Shown one piece after another: positions 50,747-58,913 of a DNA stretch of 64,000 nt. A model generated the notes under the pieces. It was not told where the DNA came from. It saw only the letters and a list, made by a program, of their open reading frames with translations, and searched no databases. The stretch is from Synergistaceae bacterium UBA6083 (GTDB lineage: Bacteria > Synergistota > Synergistia > Synergistales > 79-D21). Within the stretch, counting starts at the first letter, position 1. Each line of letters begins with the position of its first letter. Made by a program: the position numbers and the translations under genes. The DNA is taken from the NCBI GenBank assembly GCA_002436015.1, contig DIXJ01000007.1, positions 38,186-102,185 on the forward strand. Reading direction: 5' to 3'.

Positions 50747-51175
50747 TCAGTCGTCCTTGCGCTCGAAGGTTTCAGCGCACTTCGGGCACTGGACCGGCTC
50801 GTCCTCCTCGTAGAGTTCGGGCTGGTAGTAAAAGCGGTGGCCGCATTTAGGGCAGACTGCGGACTGGTAGACGGTTTCGAAGTCTTCTTCGTCTTCCTCG
50901 CTCTCTTCCTCTTCGAGTTCTCCGCCAAAATCGGTCACTATTTTTTCAATTTCCTCCATGTCGTCTTCGAGGGACTCGCAGAACTCATTCAGTTCCTCGA
51001 CCATCTCCGCCTGCTCGTGGAGTTCGTCAGAGTGCATCTCGACTTCGTCGGCAAGTGCCTCGAGCGCATCGACGATGGCGGCGTAAACCTTAACCTGGGT
51101 CTCGTCCTGCGGACGGAGGCCGTCCAAAAGGCCCTTCAGGTAAGCGATTCTTTCCTTGGATTCCACGTCATCCAC
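50747..51175 (-). CDS. Acidic coiled-coil protein with C-terminal zinc ribbon
   Basis: 142 residues. Residues about 1-90 are a strongly acidic coiled coil (VEMHSDELHEQAEMVEELNE). Residues about 106-140 hold two CxxC pairs, CPKCGHRF and CPKCAETF, forming a zinc ribbon. It probably binds nucleic acid or a protein partner; the function is unknown. The start is GTG at 51175; a second GTG at 51166 has better spacing to AAGGAG. It follows efp by 12 bp. Confidence 0.82.
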   Translation of the reverse strand: MDDVESKERIAYLKGLLDGLRPQDETQVKVYAAIVDALEALADEVEMHSDELHEQAEMVEELNEFCESLEDDMEEIEKIVTDFGGELEEEESEEDEEDFETVYQSAVCPKCGHRFYYQPELYEEDEPVQCPKCAETFERKDD

Positions 51176-51187
51176 TCTCCTTCCGGT

Positions 51188-51760
51188 TTACTTTTTCGCG
51201 CGTTCGATGTACTCCCCGGTCCGCGTGTCGACGATGATGACCTCGTCCTGCTCTATGAACATAGGGACGCTGACAACGGCGCCGGTTTCAAGAGTTGCGG
51301 GCTTTCCGGCTCCCGTAACCGTGTCGCCCTTGAAGCCTGGAGTCGTGCTGACGATCTTAAGCTCCACGCTATTGGGCAACTCGATGCCCATGATGCGCCC
51401 CTCGAACATTTCAAGATTGACCTCGAGGTTTTCCTTGAGGTACTTGATGCCGTCTCCGAGGGCTTCCTTTGAAATGTAGACCTGGTCGTAACTGGACATG
51501 TCCATGAAAACGTAGTTTTCTCCCTCTCGGTAGAGGTATTGGGCTGCGGTTTCCTCGAAAATGACCCGTTCAAACCTTTCGCCGGACTTGAACGACTGTT
51601 CGATGATGGAACCGGTCTCGAGGTTCCTCATCTTCCCGCGGATTATGGCTCCGCCGCGTCCCATCTTGTGATGCTGGCAGTCGACAATCTGCCAGATGCC
51701 GTTTTCCCACTTGATCTTGATTCCCGGACGGAAATCGCTTGTGTCAACAACCTGGGCCAT
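51188..51760 (-). CDS. efp: Elongation factor P with arginine at the modification loop
   Basis: 190 residues, three beta-barrel domains. SDFRPGIKIKWENGIWQIVD, YVFMDMSSYDQVYISKEALG and TTPGFKGDTVTGAGKPATLE are clear family blocks. The tip of the domain I loop reads HKMGRGGAIIRGK, so Arg35 stands where the modified Lys of E. coli EF-P is found. Arginine there is known from EF-P rhamnosylated by EarP in beta/gamma-proteobacteria; no earP is visible here. It relieves ribosome stalling at polyproline. Confidence 0.96.
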   Translation of the reverse strand: MAQVVDTSDFRPGIKIKWENGIWQIVDCQHHKMGRGGAIIRGKMRNLETGSIIEQSFKSGERFERVIFEETAAQYLYREGENYVFMDMSSYDQVYISKEALGDGIKYLKENLEVNLEMFEGRIMGIELPNSVELKIVSTTPGFKGDTVTGAGKPATLETGAVVSVPMFIEQDEVIIVDTRTGEYIERAKK

Positions 51761-51826
51761 GTTGAATCGTATCCTCCCGAATTCCCGATGTCCGCGCGCA
51801 GGGAACCTGCAACTTGGCTTAAGAAG

Positions 51827-51854
51827 TTTATCCCATCAGGGGCCTCTCTGACAA
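51827..51854 (-). promoter_or_regulatory. Probable efp promoter
   Basis: TTGTCA (51849-51854), a 16-base spacer and GATAAA (51827-51832) on the minus strand. The -35 box lies at the exit of the pil operon terminator, so the two share bases. The efp ATG, with GGGAGG upstream, is about 65 bases further on. Confidence 0.5.
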
Positions 51855-51896
51855 GAAAAAAGGAAGGGGGCAGGCCCTTAGGGTGCGCCCCCTTCC
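51853..51896 (-). terminator. Terminator of the pilMNOPQ operon
   Basis: A 10-bp stem GGAAGGGGGC/GCCCCCTTCC with a long GC-rich loop, then TTTTTTCTT on the minus strand. It lies 23 bases after the pilQ stop. Confidence 0.9.
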
Positions 51897-51919
51897 ATAA
51901 ATGACGCGTGGGGTTTCCC

Positions 51920-53632
51920 CTACTTCAGGGTTCGAACCTCGATGGCACTTTCCGCAACGTCGAGAAGTTCAGGAACGAGGACAACGACAACCTGGGTCTT
52001 TTCGTTTTTCTTTGTCTTGGATTTGAAAAGTTCCCCTATGAGAGGGATGTCCGAAAGAATCGGGACCCGGTTGATCGTGCTGGACTTGTCCGTCCCGAAG
52101 AGGCCACCAACCACGAACGGTTCTCCGTTCCGGACCCGGACTGTCGTTTGGACTTCCCTCTTGGCAGTCTGCGGAACTCGCTCACCCTGCCCTCCCGCGA
52201 GATACTGGGTGATCGTTCCGGTTGAAACCTTGATCTCGAGGTTGATGACATCATTCCGGCCGATGAAAGGTGTGAATTCAAGTATCGGTCCCACTTCCTC
52301 GTCCGAATAGGTCGGGTTTCCGGCATCGTCACGGGCTGAAATATACTTGACGTTTTCCGTGATCTTGATTGTTGCCTTCTTTCCTTCCGTGGTGATGACG
52401 GAAGGGCTGGCCAGGACGTCCCCCTTGATATCGCCCTGGGTCCAGGTCGCGATCTGTGCATCGATAGCCTTCAGCGTGCTCCGTGCAAGTCCGCCCAGGT
52501 TCGTTGCGAAGGGCGTCGGGGAAACGGCGCTGGTCGGGATTTGGTTCGGGTAGTTCGCGTCCGCATAGCCGCCGGAGAAACTCCCGCCGCTGTAGCCCAT
52601 CCACCAGTTGTTGTAGATGGCGTCGAGCATCGCCTCGAATTCCTTGGAAGCTGTGTCTTTCAGCTCGATGATCCGGGCATTGATCATGACCTGCCGGCCG
52701 GGATGATCCACCCGTTCCAGTATCTTGCGAACTTCGTCCTGCTGGAGGGTCGTTCCCGTCACGTAGAGGGTTCGCAACCGTTCGTCGACGACGATCTTGT
52801 TCACCCCGGCCAGGTTTTGTAGGATTCCGGGGACTTGCTTAGGATCGGCATAGGCAATGTGGTAACTCTGCGTGTTTTCCATGCCGGTCGTCTTGGCAAG
52901 GGCCTCCGGTTTTCCGACGATCATCGTGCGTCCCATCATGACATAGGCCAGTTCATGCATGCGCATGAGGTAGCTGAAGGCTTCCTTTAGCGGGACGTCC
53001 TTCAGGCTGAGGGTCACGTTGGTGTCGGGGACCGAGGAATCGACCACAAGGTTCAGGTTCATCATCTTGCCCAGCATCCTGAAGATGTCCTTGATGTTGA
53101 CGTCCCGAAGCTCAAGGGTCACCTTCGTGTCCTTGGCAAGAGGGTCGGGGGTGACCTTCAGCGCCGGCTTGGGCAGCGTCGCTGCGGGAGCCGGCAATTC
53201 CGGTTCCGTTTCGAAAAGGAGAGTATAGGAACTGGCCGGGGCCTGTCCCTCCATCGCCGTCAGCTTCAACGGCTTGTTCGTGATAAAGGAAACGAAGACA
53301 TCGCCACTGACCGCCCTGATTTCCACCGATTTCATCAGGGGGTAGACAACCCCGAGGGTCTGGTTCGGGGAAAGGGCCGCCGTGCCTGCAAAGCGGAAGT
53401 CAACGTGGTTCGGGCCGGCCTTGACTTGCTCCGGCAGCGGGAGGTTCCGGCCGGTTATTTCGGCCTGGATCTTGCTGGCGCCGGATTGCCGGACCATAAC
53501 CGATTCAATCATCGGCGCTTTCTCGGCCTCGGGGAGGGTCGCAGCGGGATCAGCAGCGCACGCCGCCCCGGCCAGCGCCAGGAGCAAGCTTAATATGGCA
53601 AGGACTATCCATTTCCTGCAGATTTCCGTCAT
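51920..53632 (-). CDS. pilQ: Type IV pilus secretin PilQ
   Basis: 570 residues from the ATG at 53632 (TGATG overlap with the pilP-like gene). A signal peptide spans about 1-27 (WIVLAILSLLLALAGAACAA). An AMIN-like domain (about 45-150) is followed by STN and secretin N-domains (VTLELRDVNIKDIFRMLGKM; NVTLSLKDVPLKEAFSYLMR). The outer-membrane secretin core ends with VPILSDIPLIGELFKSK. It forms the outer-membrane pore for the pilus, so it is direct evidence for a diderm envelope. Only a short C-terminal tail follows the core. Confidence 0.95.
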   Translation of the reverse strand: MTEICRKWIVLAILSLLLALAGAACAADPAATLPEAEKAPMIESVMVRQSGASKIQAEITGRNLPLPEQVKAGPNHVDFRFAGTAALSPNQTLGVVYPLMKSVEIRAVSGDVFVSFITNKPLKLTAMEGQAPASSYTLLFETEPELPAPAATLPKPALKVTPDPLAKDTKVTLELRDVNIKDIFRMLGKMMNLNLVVDSSVPDTNVTLSLKDVPLKEAFSYLMRMHELAYVMMGRTMIVGKPEALAKTTGMENTQSYHIAYADPKQVPGILQNLAGVNKIVVDERLRTLYVTGTTLQQDEVRKILERVDHPGRQVMINARIIELKDTASKEFEAMLDAIYNNWWMGYSGGSFSGGYADANYPNQIPTSAVSPTPFATNLGGLARSTLKAIDAQIATWTQGDIKGDVLASPSVITTEGKKATIKITENVKYISARDDAGNPTYSDEEVGPILEFTPFIGRNDVINLEIKVSTGTITQYLAGGQGERVPQTAKREVQTTVRVRNGEPFVVGGLFGTDKSSTINRVPILSDIPLIGELFKSKTKKNEKTQVVVVLVPELLDVAESAIEVRTLK

Positions 53633-54252
53633 CAGAATCCCCCCAGTAGTGAGGTCGCCAAGGTCTCCTGCCGCTTTCCGTTCCAAAGGAAGACCAGTTT
53701 GTCGGGATTGATCGAAACGATTTTTCCCCTCTTGCCGCCGAACACGAACCCGGGCTTGACGACAAGGCTCTGTCCCACTCCATCGATGTCCACGACCGCG
53801 ACGGAGGCGTTTCCGAGAACCATGACCGCCTTGACGTTCACGTTCGGCGGCGGGACCTCAACCGGCAAGGCGGGACCCCCTCTGCCCGTCGCCGCCACGG
53901 AAGCCATCAGGCTTGGGGGTTCGGAGAACGGGCTTCTTCCTGCGGCCTGCGAAAGCTCGGCAAGCCTGCCGCTGCCGGAGCGAATCAGGGCCTGGTTGCG
54001 GTAAGACTTGACAAGCGTATCCAGCTTGGCCACTTCATCCGCCTGCGCCTGTGTCGCCTCGGTAAAGACCTTGGGGCTCGACTGCCCAAGGGCTACAAGT
54101 TGCTTGAAGATAAACAGGGACCACAACAGGCCAATGATGATAAGAAGGCCCAATAGCAGCCTGAAAGCCCGAAAGACGCCTTCTCCGTAAACGAGTTCTT
54201 CCCAGAGTTCGCGGGTGCTTTCTGACCATCCCTGGTTTTCGTCCACGGTCAT
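53632..54252 (-). CDS. pilP: PilP-like type IV pilus assembly protein
   Basis: 206 residues. One membrane helix at about 30-52 (LLLGLLIIIGLLWSLFIFKQ), a helical linker, a Pro-rich stretch, and a C-terminal beta domain (AVMVLGNASVAVVDIDGVGQ, VVKPGFVFGGKRGKIVSINP) like the homology-region domain of PilP/GspC. Classical PilP is a lipoprotein with a lipobox; none is seen, so the topology is more GspC-like. It should connect PilNO in the inner membrane with PilQ. Confidence 0.75.
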   Translation of the reverse strand: MTVDENQGWSESTRELWEELVYGEGVFRAFRLLLGLLIIIGLLWSLFIFKQLVALGQSSPKVFTEATQAQADEVAKLDTLVKSYRNQALIRSGSGRLAELSQAAGRSPFSEPPSLMASVAATGRGGPALPVEVPPPNVNVKAVMVLGNASVAVVDIDGVGQSLVVKPGFVFGGKRGKIVSINPDKLVFLWNGKRQETLATSLLGGF

Positions 54253-54806
54253 TTCCCCCCTTCCTGGGCCGGCTTGACCTTGGAAACGAGGACGGCCTTT
54301 GCCGATACGGAGGCCCCGACGACTGCCTTCGGCTCGTTCTTGCCGGGTTCGTTCCTGATGGAAAGGCTTGAAAGCTGTATCGGCTGCATTCCGTTGCGCC
54401 AGTCTGCCATCGTGCGCATGACCGAGAAGAAGTTTCCGCGGAAAGCCACTTCCGTGGTGGCGGTCATTGTGACAGGATCCAGGCCCACCGGCCTTATCGA
54501 ATCGACCGCCAGGCCGTTCTTCGCCATTTCACCCTCGATGTTTGCGAACAGGGTGACGAGATCCCCGGCTTCCCCCATGGGGAAACGCTCAAGCTCGACC
54601 AGGGCCTGCTTGTAGCGCTCAACCAGGCGGGTCTTGCCCATGACCTGGCGTCGCAGGGCCATCTCCTGGATGCGGAGTTCCTTCTCGATCTCGCCGCGCT
54701 GCACCGTGGTGACCCGCAACAGGGCGGTTTCCCCGAGGAAGAGGGCGAAAAGGAGGAGGACGGCGCCCGCAAGCACGATGAATTTTCTGCTGAAAGAGAT
54801 GTTCAT
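54249..54806 (-). CDS. pilO: Type IV pilus alignment protein PilO
   Basis: 185 residues. N-terminal membrane helix (about 8-30), coiled coil (about 33-75) and a periplasmic ferredoxin-like domain. It overlaps pilP (ATGA) and follows pilN by one base. The assignment depends on domain order and position; primary sequence in this family is poorly conserved. Confidence 0.8.
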   Translation of the reverse strand: MNISFSRKFIVLAGAVLLLFALFLGETALLRVTTVQRGEIEKELRIQEMALRRQVMGKTRLVERYKQALVELERFPMGEAGDLVTLFANIEGEMAKNGLAVDSIRPVGLDPVTMTATTEVAFRGNFFSVMRTMADWRNGMQPIQLSSLSIRNEPGKNEPKAVVGASVSAKAVLVSKVKPAQEGGK

Positions 54807-54807
54807 G

Positions 54808-55380
54808 CTACTCTCCCCCCTTGAACAGTTTCTGGCCGAGCGAGTCCATGTCGAGGAGGGAGCATGTGACCTCGAAGCGGATGAGGTTTCCCTGCTTTGA
54901 AGTCACGGGGAACGAGACGGAAGAAACGAGGGTCGCCTCGCCAAGCTTTCTCGCGAAAGCGACGACTTCGCCTTCGGATGAAGCGATACCGACGAGTTTT
55001 GCGGATCCTTTCGACATGTCGACGGAGTCGATTCGCGTCGAGGAAGGCAGCGCGCCCTGGATGGCGTTGAGGAATTCGAGCGCCGGCAGTTCGGCATTGA
55101 CGAGGGCCAGGTTCTCGGTGAACTTTACGGACTCGTTCTGGAGACGCTTCAATTCCCCGGTGAGACGGACGTCCTGGGTCGTCAGTTCCTCGATGCTCAA
55201 TCGCAGCGAGGCTTTTTCCTCCTTGAGGCGGAAGGCAAGCGCGGTACCGTAAAGGATGGAGCCGAGCGAAACCAGGCAGAAGGCGACCAAAAGGACGGCC
55301 GCAACCAGACGCGTCGCATTGACGGCCTTTTTTGATTCCCGCTTGAGACTTTCGGGGCGGAGGTCCAGTTTGATTGTCAT
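54808..55380 (-). CDS. pilN: Type IV pilus assembly protein PilN
   Basis: 190 residues from the ATG at 55380 (MTIKLDLRPESLKRESKKAV). The start overlaps pilM (ATGA) and has the short cytoplasmic motif IKLDLRP that binds PilM (INLLP in other species). A membrane helix (about 25-48), a coiled coil (about 50-85) and a periplasmic domain (LEFLNAIQGALPSSTRIDSV) follow. The longer frame reads through pilM and is rejected. Confidence 0.88.
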   Translation of the reverse strand: MTIKLDLRPESLKRESKKAVNATRLVAAVLLVAFCLVSLGSILYGTALAFRLKEEKASLRLSIEELTTQDVRLTGELKRLQNESVKFTENLALVNAELPALEFLNAIQGALPSSTRIDSVDMSKGSAKLVGIASSEGEVVAFARKLGEATLVSSVSFPVTSKQGNLIRFEVTCSLLDMDSLGQKLFKGGE

Positions 55381-56324
55381 AAGACATCCCTCAGGGCCAG
55401 GCCGATTGCGGCATCGAAACCGGGCGGGGTGTCCCCGCTCACGGGGATGCCCCACACATCCCAGGGGTTAAGGACGGAAACGGGCAATCCCGAACCCTGT
55501 TCCAGCTGCTCGGGAAGTCCTTCCGTACGGCCGAATTCCCCTGAGAGGAAGATCCGGTCGATATTGAGGCTGCGGTATTGGCTGCGCGTGTAGGCGATGG
55601 TGGAAAGGGCCTCCCGGACGATTGCGGTGAATGCGTCCGCGGAAGGAGTCTTCCCCGCTCCACCCACCAGGAAAGTGCGGTAGAGCATTCCGTCCCCCCT
55701 GTACCCCATGATGACCTGGGTGCTCTCCCTGCCAATGGAAACGAGGAGATGCCCCGACTCGGACGGGGGAAGAGGGCCTGCAGCGGATCGATAAATCGCA
55801 AGGTTTGTCGGTTCGACCGGTCCTGCAGTGAGGCCGGCACGCCTTGCAGTCTCTACGATCCGGTCGATTGTGCGGGTGCGTGTGGCTGCAACGATGAAAC
55901 GAGCCTTGTCTGCCCCTTCTTCCGTTGTGGGAAGCGTAACGTGGGCCAGGTCGAAGGTGGCTTCCAGGCTTGAAAAGGGGAAATACTTGTCGAACTCCCA
56001 CTTGAATGCCTCGCGCGCATCCTGGGGGGACATGTTCGGGAGCTCGACGACACGGATGAGGACGTCCCTCGGAGGGATCCCGATAGCGGCCTGTCGCGGC
56101 CAGTGGCCTCCCACCTGGGCCTTCAGTGCGTTAAGGGACTGCTCAAGGGTTCCGTAATCCGACACCATGTCCTGCTGGATCACGCCGGTTTCGGTTGAAA
56201 CCTCCCCGCGACGGACAACGCTGAGGTTTCCGATTCCCCCTTCCAATTCGATGTAGCGGATGACCCCGCTTTCGAGGGACAACCCCGCCATTGGTGCGGA
56301 TGATCTGAAAAAGGCTGAAGCCAT
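55377..56324 (-). CDS. pilM: Type IV pilus assembly protein PilM
   Basis: 315 residues, actin-like cytoplasmic ATPase that docks on the PilN tail. Visible blocks: GLSLESGVIRYIELEGGIGN, AAIGIPPRDVLIRVVELPNM, AFKWEFDKYFPFSSLEATFD and GLTAGPVEPTNLAIYRSAAG. The C-terminal part has LSTIAYTRSQYRSLNIDRIF and LSGEFGRTEGLPEQL. It is the first gene of pilMNOPQ. Confidence 0.93.
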   Translation of the reverse strand: MASAFFRSSAPMAGLSLESGVIRYIELEGGIGNLSVVRRGEVSTETGVIQQDMVSDYGTLEQSLNALKAQVGGHWPRQAAIGIPPRDVLIRVVELPNMSPQDAREAFKWEFDKYFPFSSLEATFDLAHVTLPTTEEGADKARFIVAATRTRTIDRIVETARRAGLTAGPVEPTNLAIYRSAAGPLPPSESGHLLVSIGRESTQVIMGYRGDGMLYRTFLVGGAGKTPSADAFTAIVREALSTIAYTRSQYRSLNIDRIFLSGEFGRTEGLPEQLEQGSGLPVSVLNPWDVWGIPVSGDTPPGFDAAIGLALRDVL

Positions 56325-56467
56325 ACCATCACCACCCCAAAGCTTAAGGATTGGTCTTTCTCGGGGCAGAAAAATGAAAAAGACAAAAACTAACCAAGAT
56401 CAAATATATTATTGTCGCGGGGGACTTAAATTGCAAGCCCTTAAAGCGGTGAAATATTCAGGGGCGA
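56325..56467 (-). promoter_or_regulatory. Intergenic region with probable pilM promoter
   Basis: On the minus strand TTGCAA (56431-56436), a 17-base spacer and AATAAT (56408-56413) form a plausible promoter, giving a leader of about 80 AT-rich bases before the pilM ATG. No clear terminator for the upstream minor-pilin genes is seen, so readthrough is possible. Confidence 0.5.
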
Positions 56468-57763
56468 TTAGAAGCAGGGCTTTTCCTCCCAGGAAAGTTC
56501 TTGGACTTTTCCCGAAGCGAGGTCCGATGAAAGGATCGTTTCGAAAGTTCGAACCGCATGGTCGCTTCGAGCAATCGCCCGGACAAGGTAAAATCCCCTT
56601 TCCTTGCATTCCTGGAAATAGCCAAGGGTGTCTGCCGGATGAATGCGCAGCGAACTGACTTGAGTCGTCGCGTCGGTCCTGGAACGGACGCGAAAGCCCA
56701 TCAATGATTGAACTGCTTCGACGGAAGCGGGAGTTTCGACGACGGCTTCGAGGCGTTTTTCAAGACTACCCTTTCCCGGGTCCAGGACAACCATTGCCAA
56801 ATCGTTTTCAAAGCGGAGGAGTATCTCGTGGGGTTCGGAAAGATAGGCCCGGTACCGTTCCTGGTCCTGGACATTCACGCTCCGGCAATAGGGGAAAGGA
56901 ATACGCGCGAGGACTTCACCCGATTTGGCACCGTCCCCGGGATCATTCCGCTTCAGGAGGAGGCGGTCCCGGTTTTCCGGATTTACGGGGTCTTCGACGG
57001 AAAATGAGGCGGAATAACCCGAAAGAAAGGCTTCTTCGGGTTGCCCGGTGGTCCCGCCGAGGCGAAAACCGAGATCAAAGCCTTCAGGGAAAACATCGCC
57101 GGATCCTGAAAGGCTGAAGACGATCCGGGCTTCCCCGTTAGGGCTTGAAAGGGAATGTCCAGTGCCTTCCTCTTCAAAAAGGATCGCTGCCTCCCCCTCA
57201 CCGCAAAAAGCGGCGTTATTCTCTTCGATTGAAAACAACAGGTCTCCTGAAAGGGCAATATCTCCCAAAGCCGAAAGATGGTTCTCAGTCCCAGGACCGA
57301 CCATCTGCATTCCCCCGAAGAGGGAAAAATAGTCAAAAAGGCAGGGAGGAAGAGCTTCTTCTGTTTCGAGGGCCGAAACATGGCGGTAATCGAGGTCGAA
57401 CACCTCCAGGGAGACGGCGAGATCCCCTTCGATCCGATCTTCGTCGTAGACCAGCAGAATATCCGATTTTGCCGCATTCCACTCGTCGAGGCTCAATAGA
57501 CCGTCCTCGGTCGGCGTGTTCTCGAGCCAGCGCGGAAGTGCACCGGTCTCCGACATTTCGCGAGACAGCCATGCCCTGCCTCGTTCCAGTTCGGAGATGC
57601 CCGCGTTGGCACTCATGACCTGGTCGATGTGGGATTGGCCGGATCGGGCAGTCCTTTCGACCTCGATCATGGCCATGGCCGCCAGAAGAGACCCGAAAAA
57701 GAGGACGACTAGAAGGAGAGGCAGGACCATGCCGTGATGAAAGGAAGGCTTTCCGGAATTCAA
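56468..57763 (-). CDS. PilX-like pilus assembly protein
   Basis: About 431 residues from a TTG at 57763 that overlaps the preceding stop (TTGA). The open frame continues 207 codons further, but only antisense-like sequence in the overlapping gene. The N-terminus reads NSGKPSFHHG then MVLPLLLVVLFFGSLLAAMA: a short basic leader, a Gly before the hydrophobic helix and no Glu5, as in PilX proteins. The remainder is a large extracytoplasmic domain without cysteine pairs that I recognise. It probably initiates or tips the pilus. Confidence 0.75.
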   Translation of the reverse strand: MNSGKPSFHHGMVLPLLLVVLFFGSLLAAMAMIEVERTARSGQSHIDQVMSANAGISELERGRAWLSREMSETGALPRWLENTPTEDGLLSLDEWNAAKSDILLVYDEDRIEGDLAVSLEVFDLDYRHVSALETEEALPPCLFDYFSLFGGMQMVGPGTENHLSALGDIALSGDLLFSIEENNAAFCGEGEAAILFEEEGTGHSLSSPNGEARIVFSLSGSGDVFPEGFDLGFRLGGTTGQPEEAFLSGYSASFSVEDPVNPENRDRLLLKRNDPGDGAKSGEVLARIPFPYCRSVNVQDQERYRAYLSEPHEILLRFENDLAMVVLDPGKGSLEKRLEAVVETPASVEAVQSLMGFRVRSRTDATTQVSSLRIHPADTLGYFQECKERGFYLVRAIARSDHAVRTFETILSSDLASGKVQELSWEEKPCF

Positions 57764-58662
57764 ATGGATTCGCCCCCGTTCCTGACCCGGCTGGTCAAGA
57801 TCGAGACAGAGAGAACATAGTGGCGGTTCTCTTCGGTAATCGTGCCGGGCCATCCCTGGAGCGTGGATGGAGAAATCATCCTCGAATGGCGCATGCCGCC
57901 GCGGGAAAGGACCCTCAGGCAAAGGATTCGGCTTCCAGGGTAGAACTCTGCCTTGAAGCCGGAAATTCCCAGTACCCTCTCCTGGAGTCCCGAACCGGTC
58001 GTCATGTCTTCGGTGCAGAAAGCGGGTTCCTTCCCAGGGAAGCTCACCACGAGGGCACGCAAGGCCCGAAGGTACGAGAGGGAGGCTTCGTGGGGAATCC
58101 AGGAAGGCATGGCGGAGCGCAGGGAAAGCGCCTGGTTGGAAAGGCTTGTCACCAGGAAGGGACAAGGAGAAGGGGGGAAAACCACCCACGAGTGGGTCTT
58201 GGAAGGCCCCACTCCGGACCAGGATTCGACCTGCCCCAGCTGGGGGGAGGAGGAAAGCCGTAGAGTACGGTCTTCCGAGGGCATCGTTTCGGTGGCCAGT
58301 GCTTCGTTGACCGTGGACGTGGGGACGGCATAGACCAGGCGCAACTCTCCGCCCTGAACGGAGACGGGCCCGTTCCAACAGCACAAGGCGGGTATCGTGG
58401 CTTTCCCGATACAGAGGGAGGATTTGTAGCCTGCGGGGTCAAAAGGAATTCCCAGTCCTGCATTTTCGACGGGAAGACGAAGGATCTGAAGGACCATCTC
58501 GCCTCGTCGACGCGCCTCTGTTAGAGCCAAGGTCTGTTCATAGGCCTTGATCGAACCGGAAAGGATTGCGATAGCGCTTCCGGCGATGATGCTGCCGAGA
58601 AGGAGTGCGCAAAGGAGTTCAACGAGCGTAAAAGCGTGGAACCCCTTCCATTTGGTGAGCAA
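57760..58662 (-). CDS. PilW-like minor pilin with Ala at the cleavage position
   Basis: 300 residues, TTG start at 58662. The N-terminus LTKWKGFHA-FTLVELLCALLL is a class III prepilin signal with Glu5, but the residue before the cut is Ala where Gly is usual. The membrane helix runs to about residue 35, followed by a helix (EQTLALTEARRRGEMVLQIL) and a globular domain with several Cys. Size and position beside the PilX-like gene suggest PilW. The weak ribosome site leaves the exact start uncertain. Confidence 0.78.
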   Translation of the reverse strand: MLTKWKGFHAFTLVELLCALLLGSIIAGSAIAILSGSIKAYEQTLALTEARRRGEMVLQILRLPVENAGLGIPFDPAGYKSSLCIGKATIPALCCWNGPVSVQGGELRLVYAVPTSTVNEALATETMPSEDRTLRLSSSPQLGQVESWSGVGPSKTHSWVVFPPSPCPFLVTSLSNQALSLRSAMPSWIPHEASLSYLRALRALVVSFPGKEPAFCTEDMTTGSGLQERVLGISGFKAEFYPGSRILCLRVLSRGGMRHSRMISPSTLQGWPGTITEENRHYVLSVSILTSRVRNGGESI

Positions 58663-58913
58663 TCATAGTCATCGTCCCTTGTGATGGATTAAGAACGATG
58701 ATAAATTAACACTGTGGGGATAGAAAATATTAAAAGTAGAACAATCAAGAATTGGAAAAAACAAATAAATATAAGGATGTAATCTGAAAAAAGAACTAAA
58801 CTTATTTCTTAAACGCAGCTTCCTTGCTTGTCAGGTGCATTGTTTAGAAAAGAGGATTTACAAAATAAAAGAGGCCTAGCCTAAGCTAGACCTCTACTTT
58901 AATTTTATTAACT
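58663..58913 (-). other. AT-rich intergenic region between pilA and the pilW-like gene
   Basis: About 250 bases with no gene. It is noticeably AT-rich (58680-58870) compared with the rest of the window. It holds the pilA terminator at one end. Several TAATAT/TTAATT-like boxes could serve as a promoter for the minor pilin genes, but none has convincing spacing. Confidence 0.6.
58861..58896 (-). terminator. Terminator of pilA
   Basis: On the minus strand an 11-bp stem AGAGGTCTAGC/GCTAGGCCTCT with one mismatch or wobble and a four-base loop, followed by TTTATTTTG. It lies 18 bases after the pilA stop. Confidence 0.88.

Noticed and set aside
57764..58384. 207-codon upstream extension of the PilX-like reading frame
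   Set aside because: It overlaps the PilW-like gene in another frame, is low-complexity Pro/Arg-rich, and the real gene starts with a prepilin-type signal at 57763.
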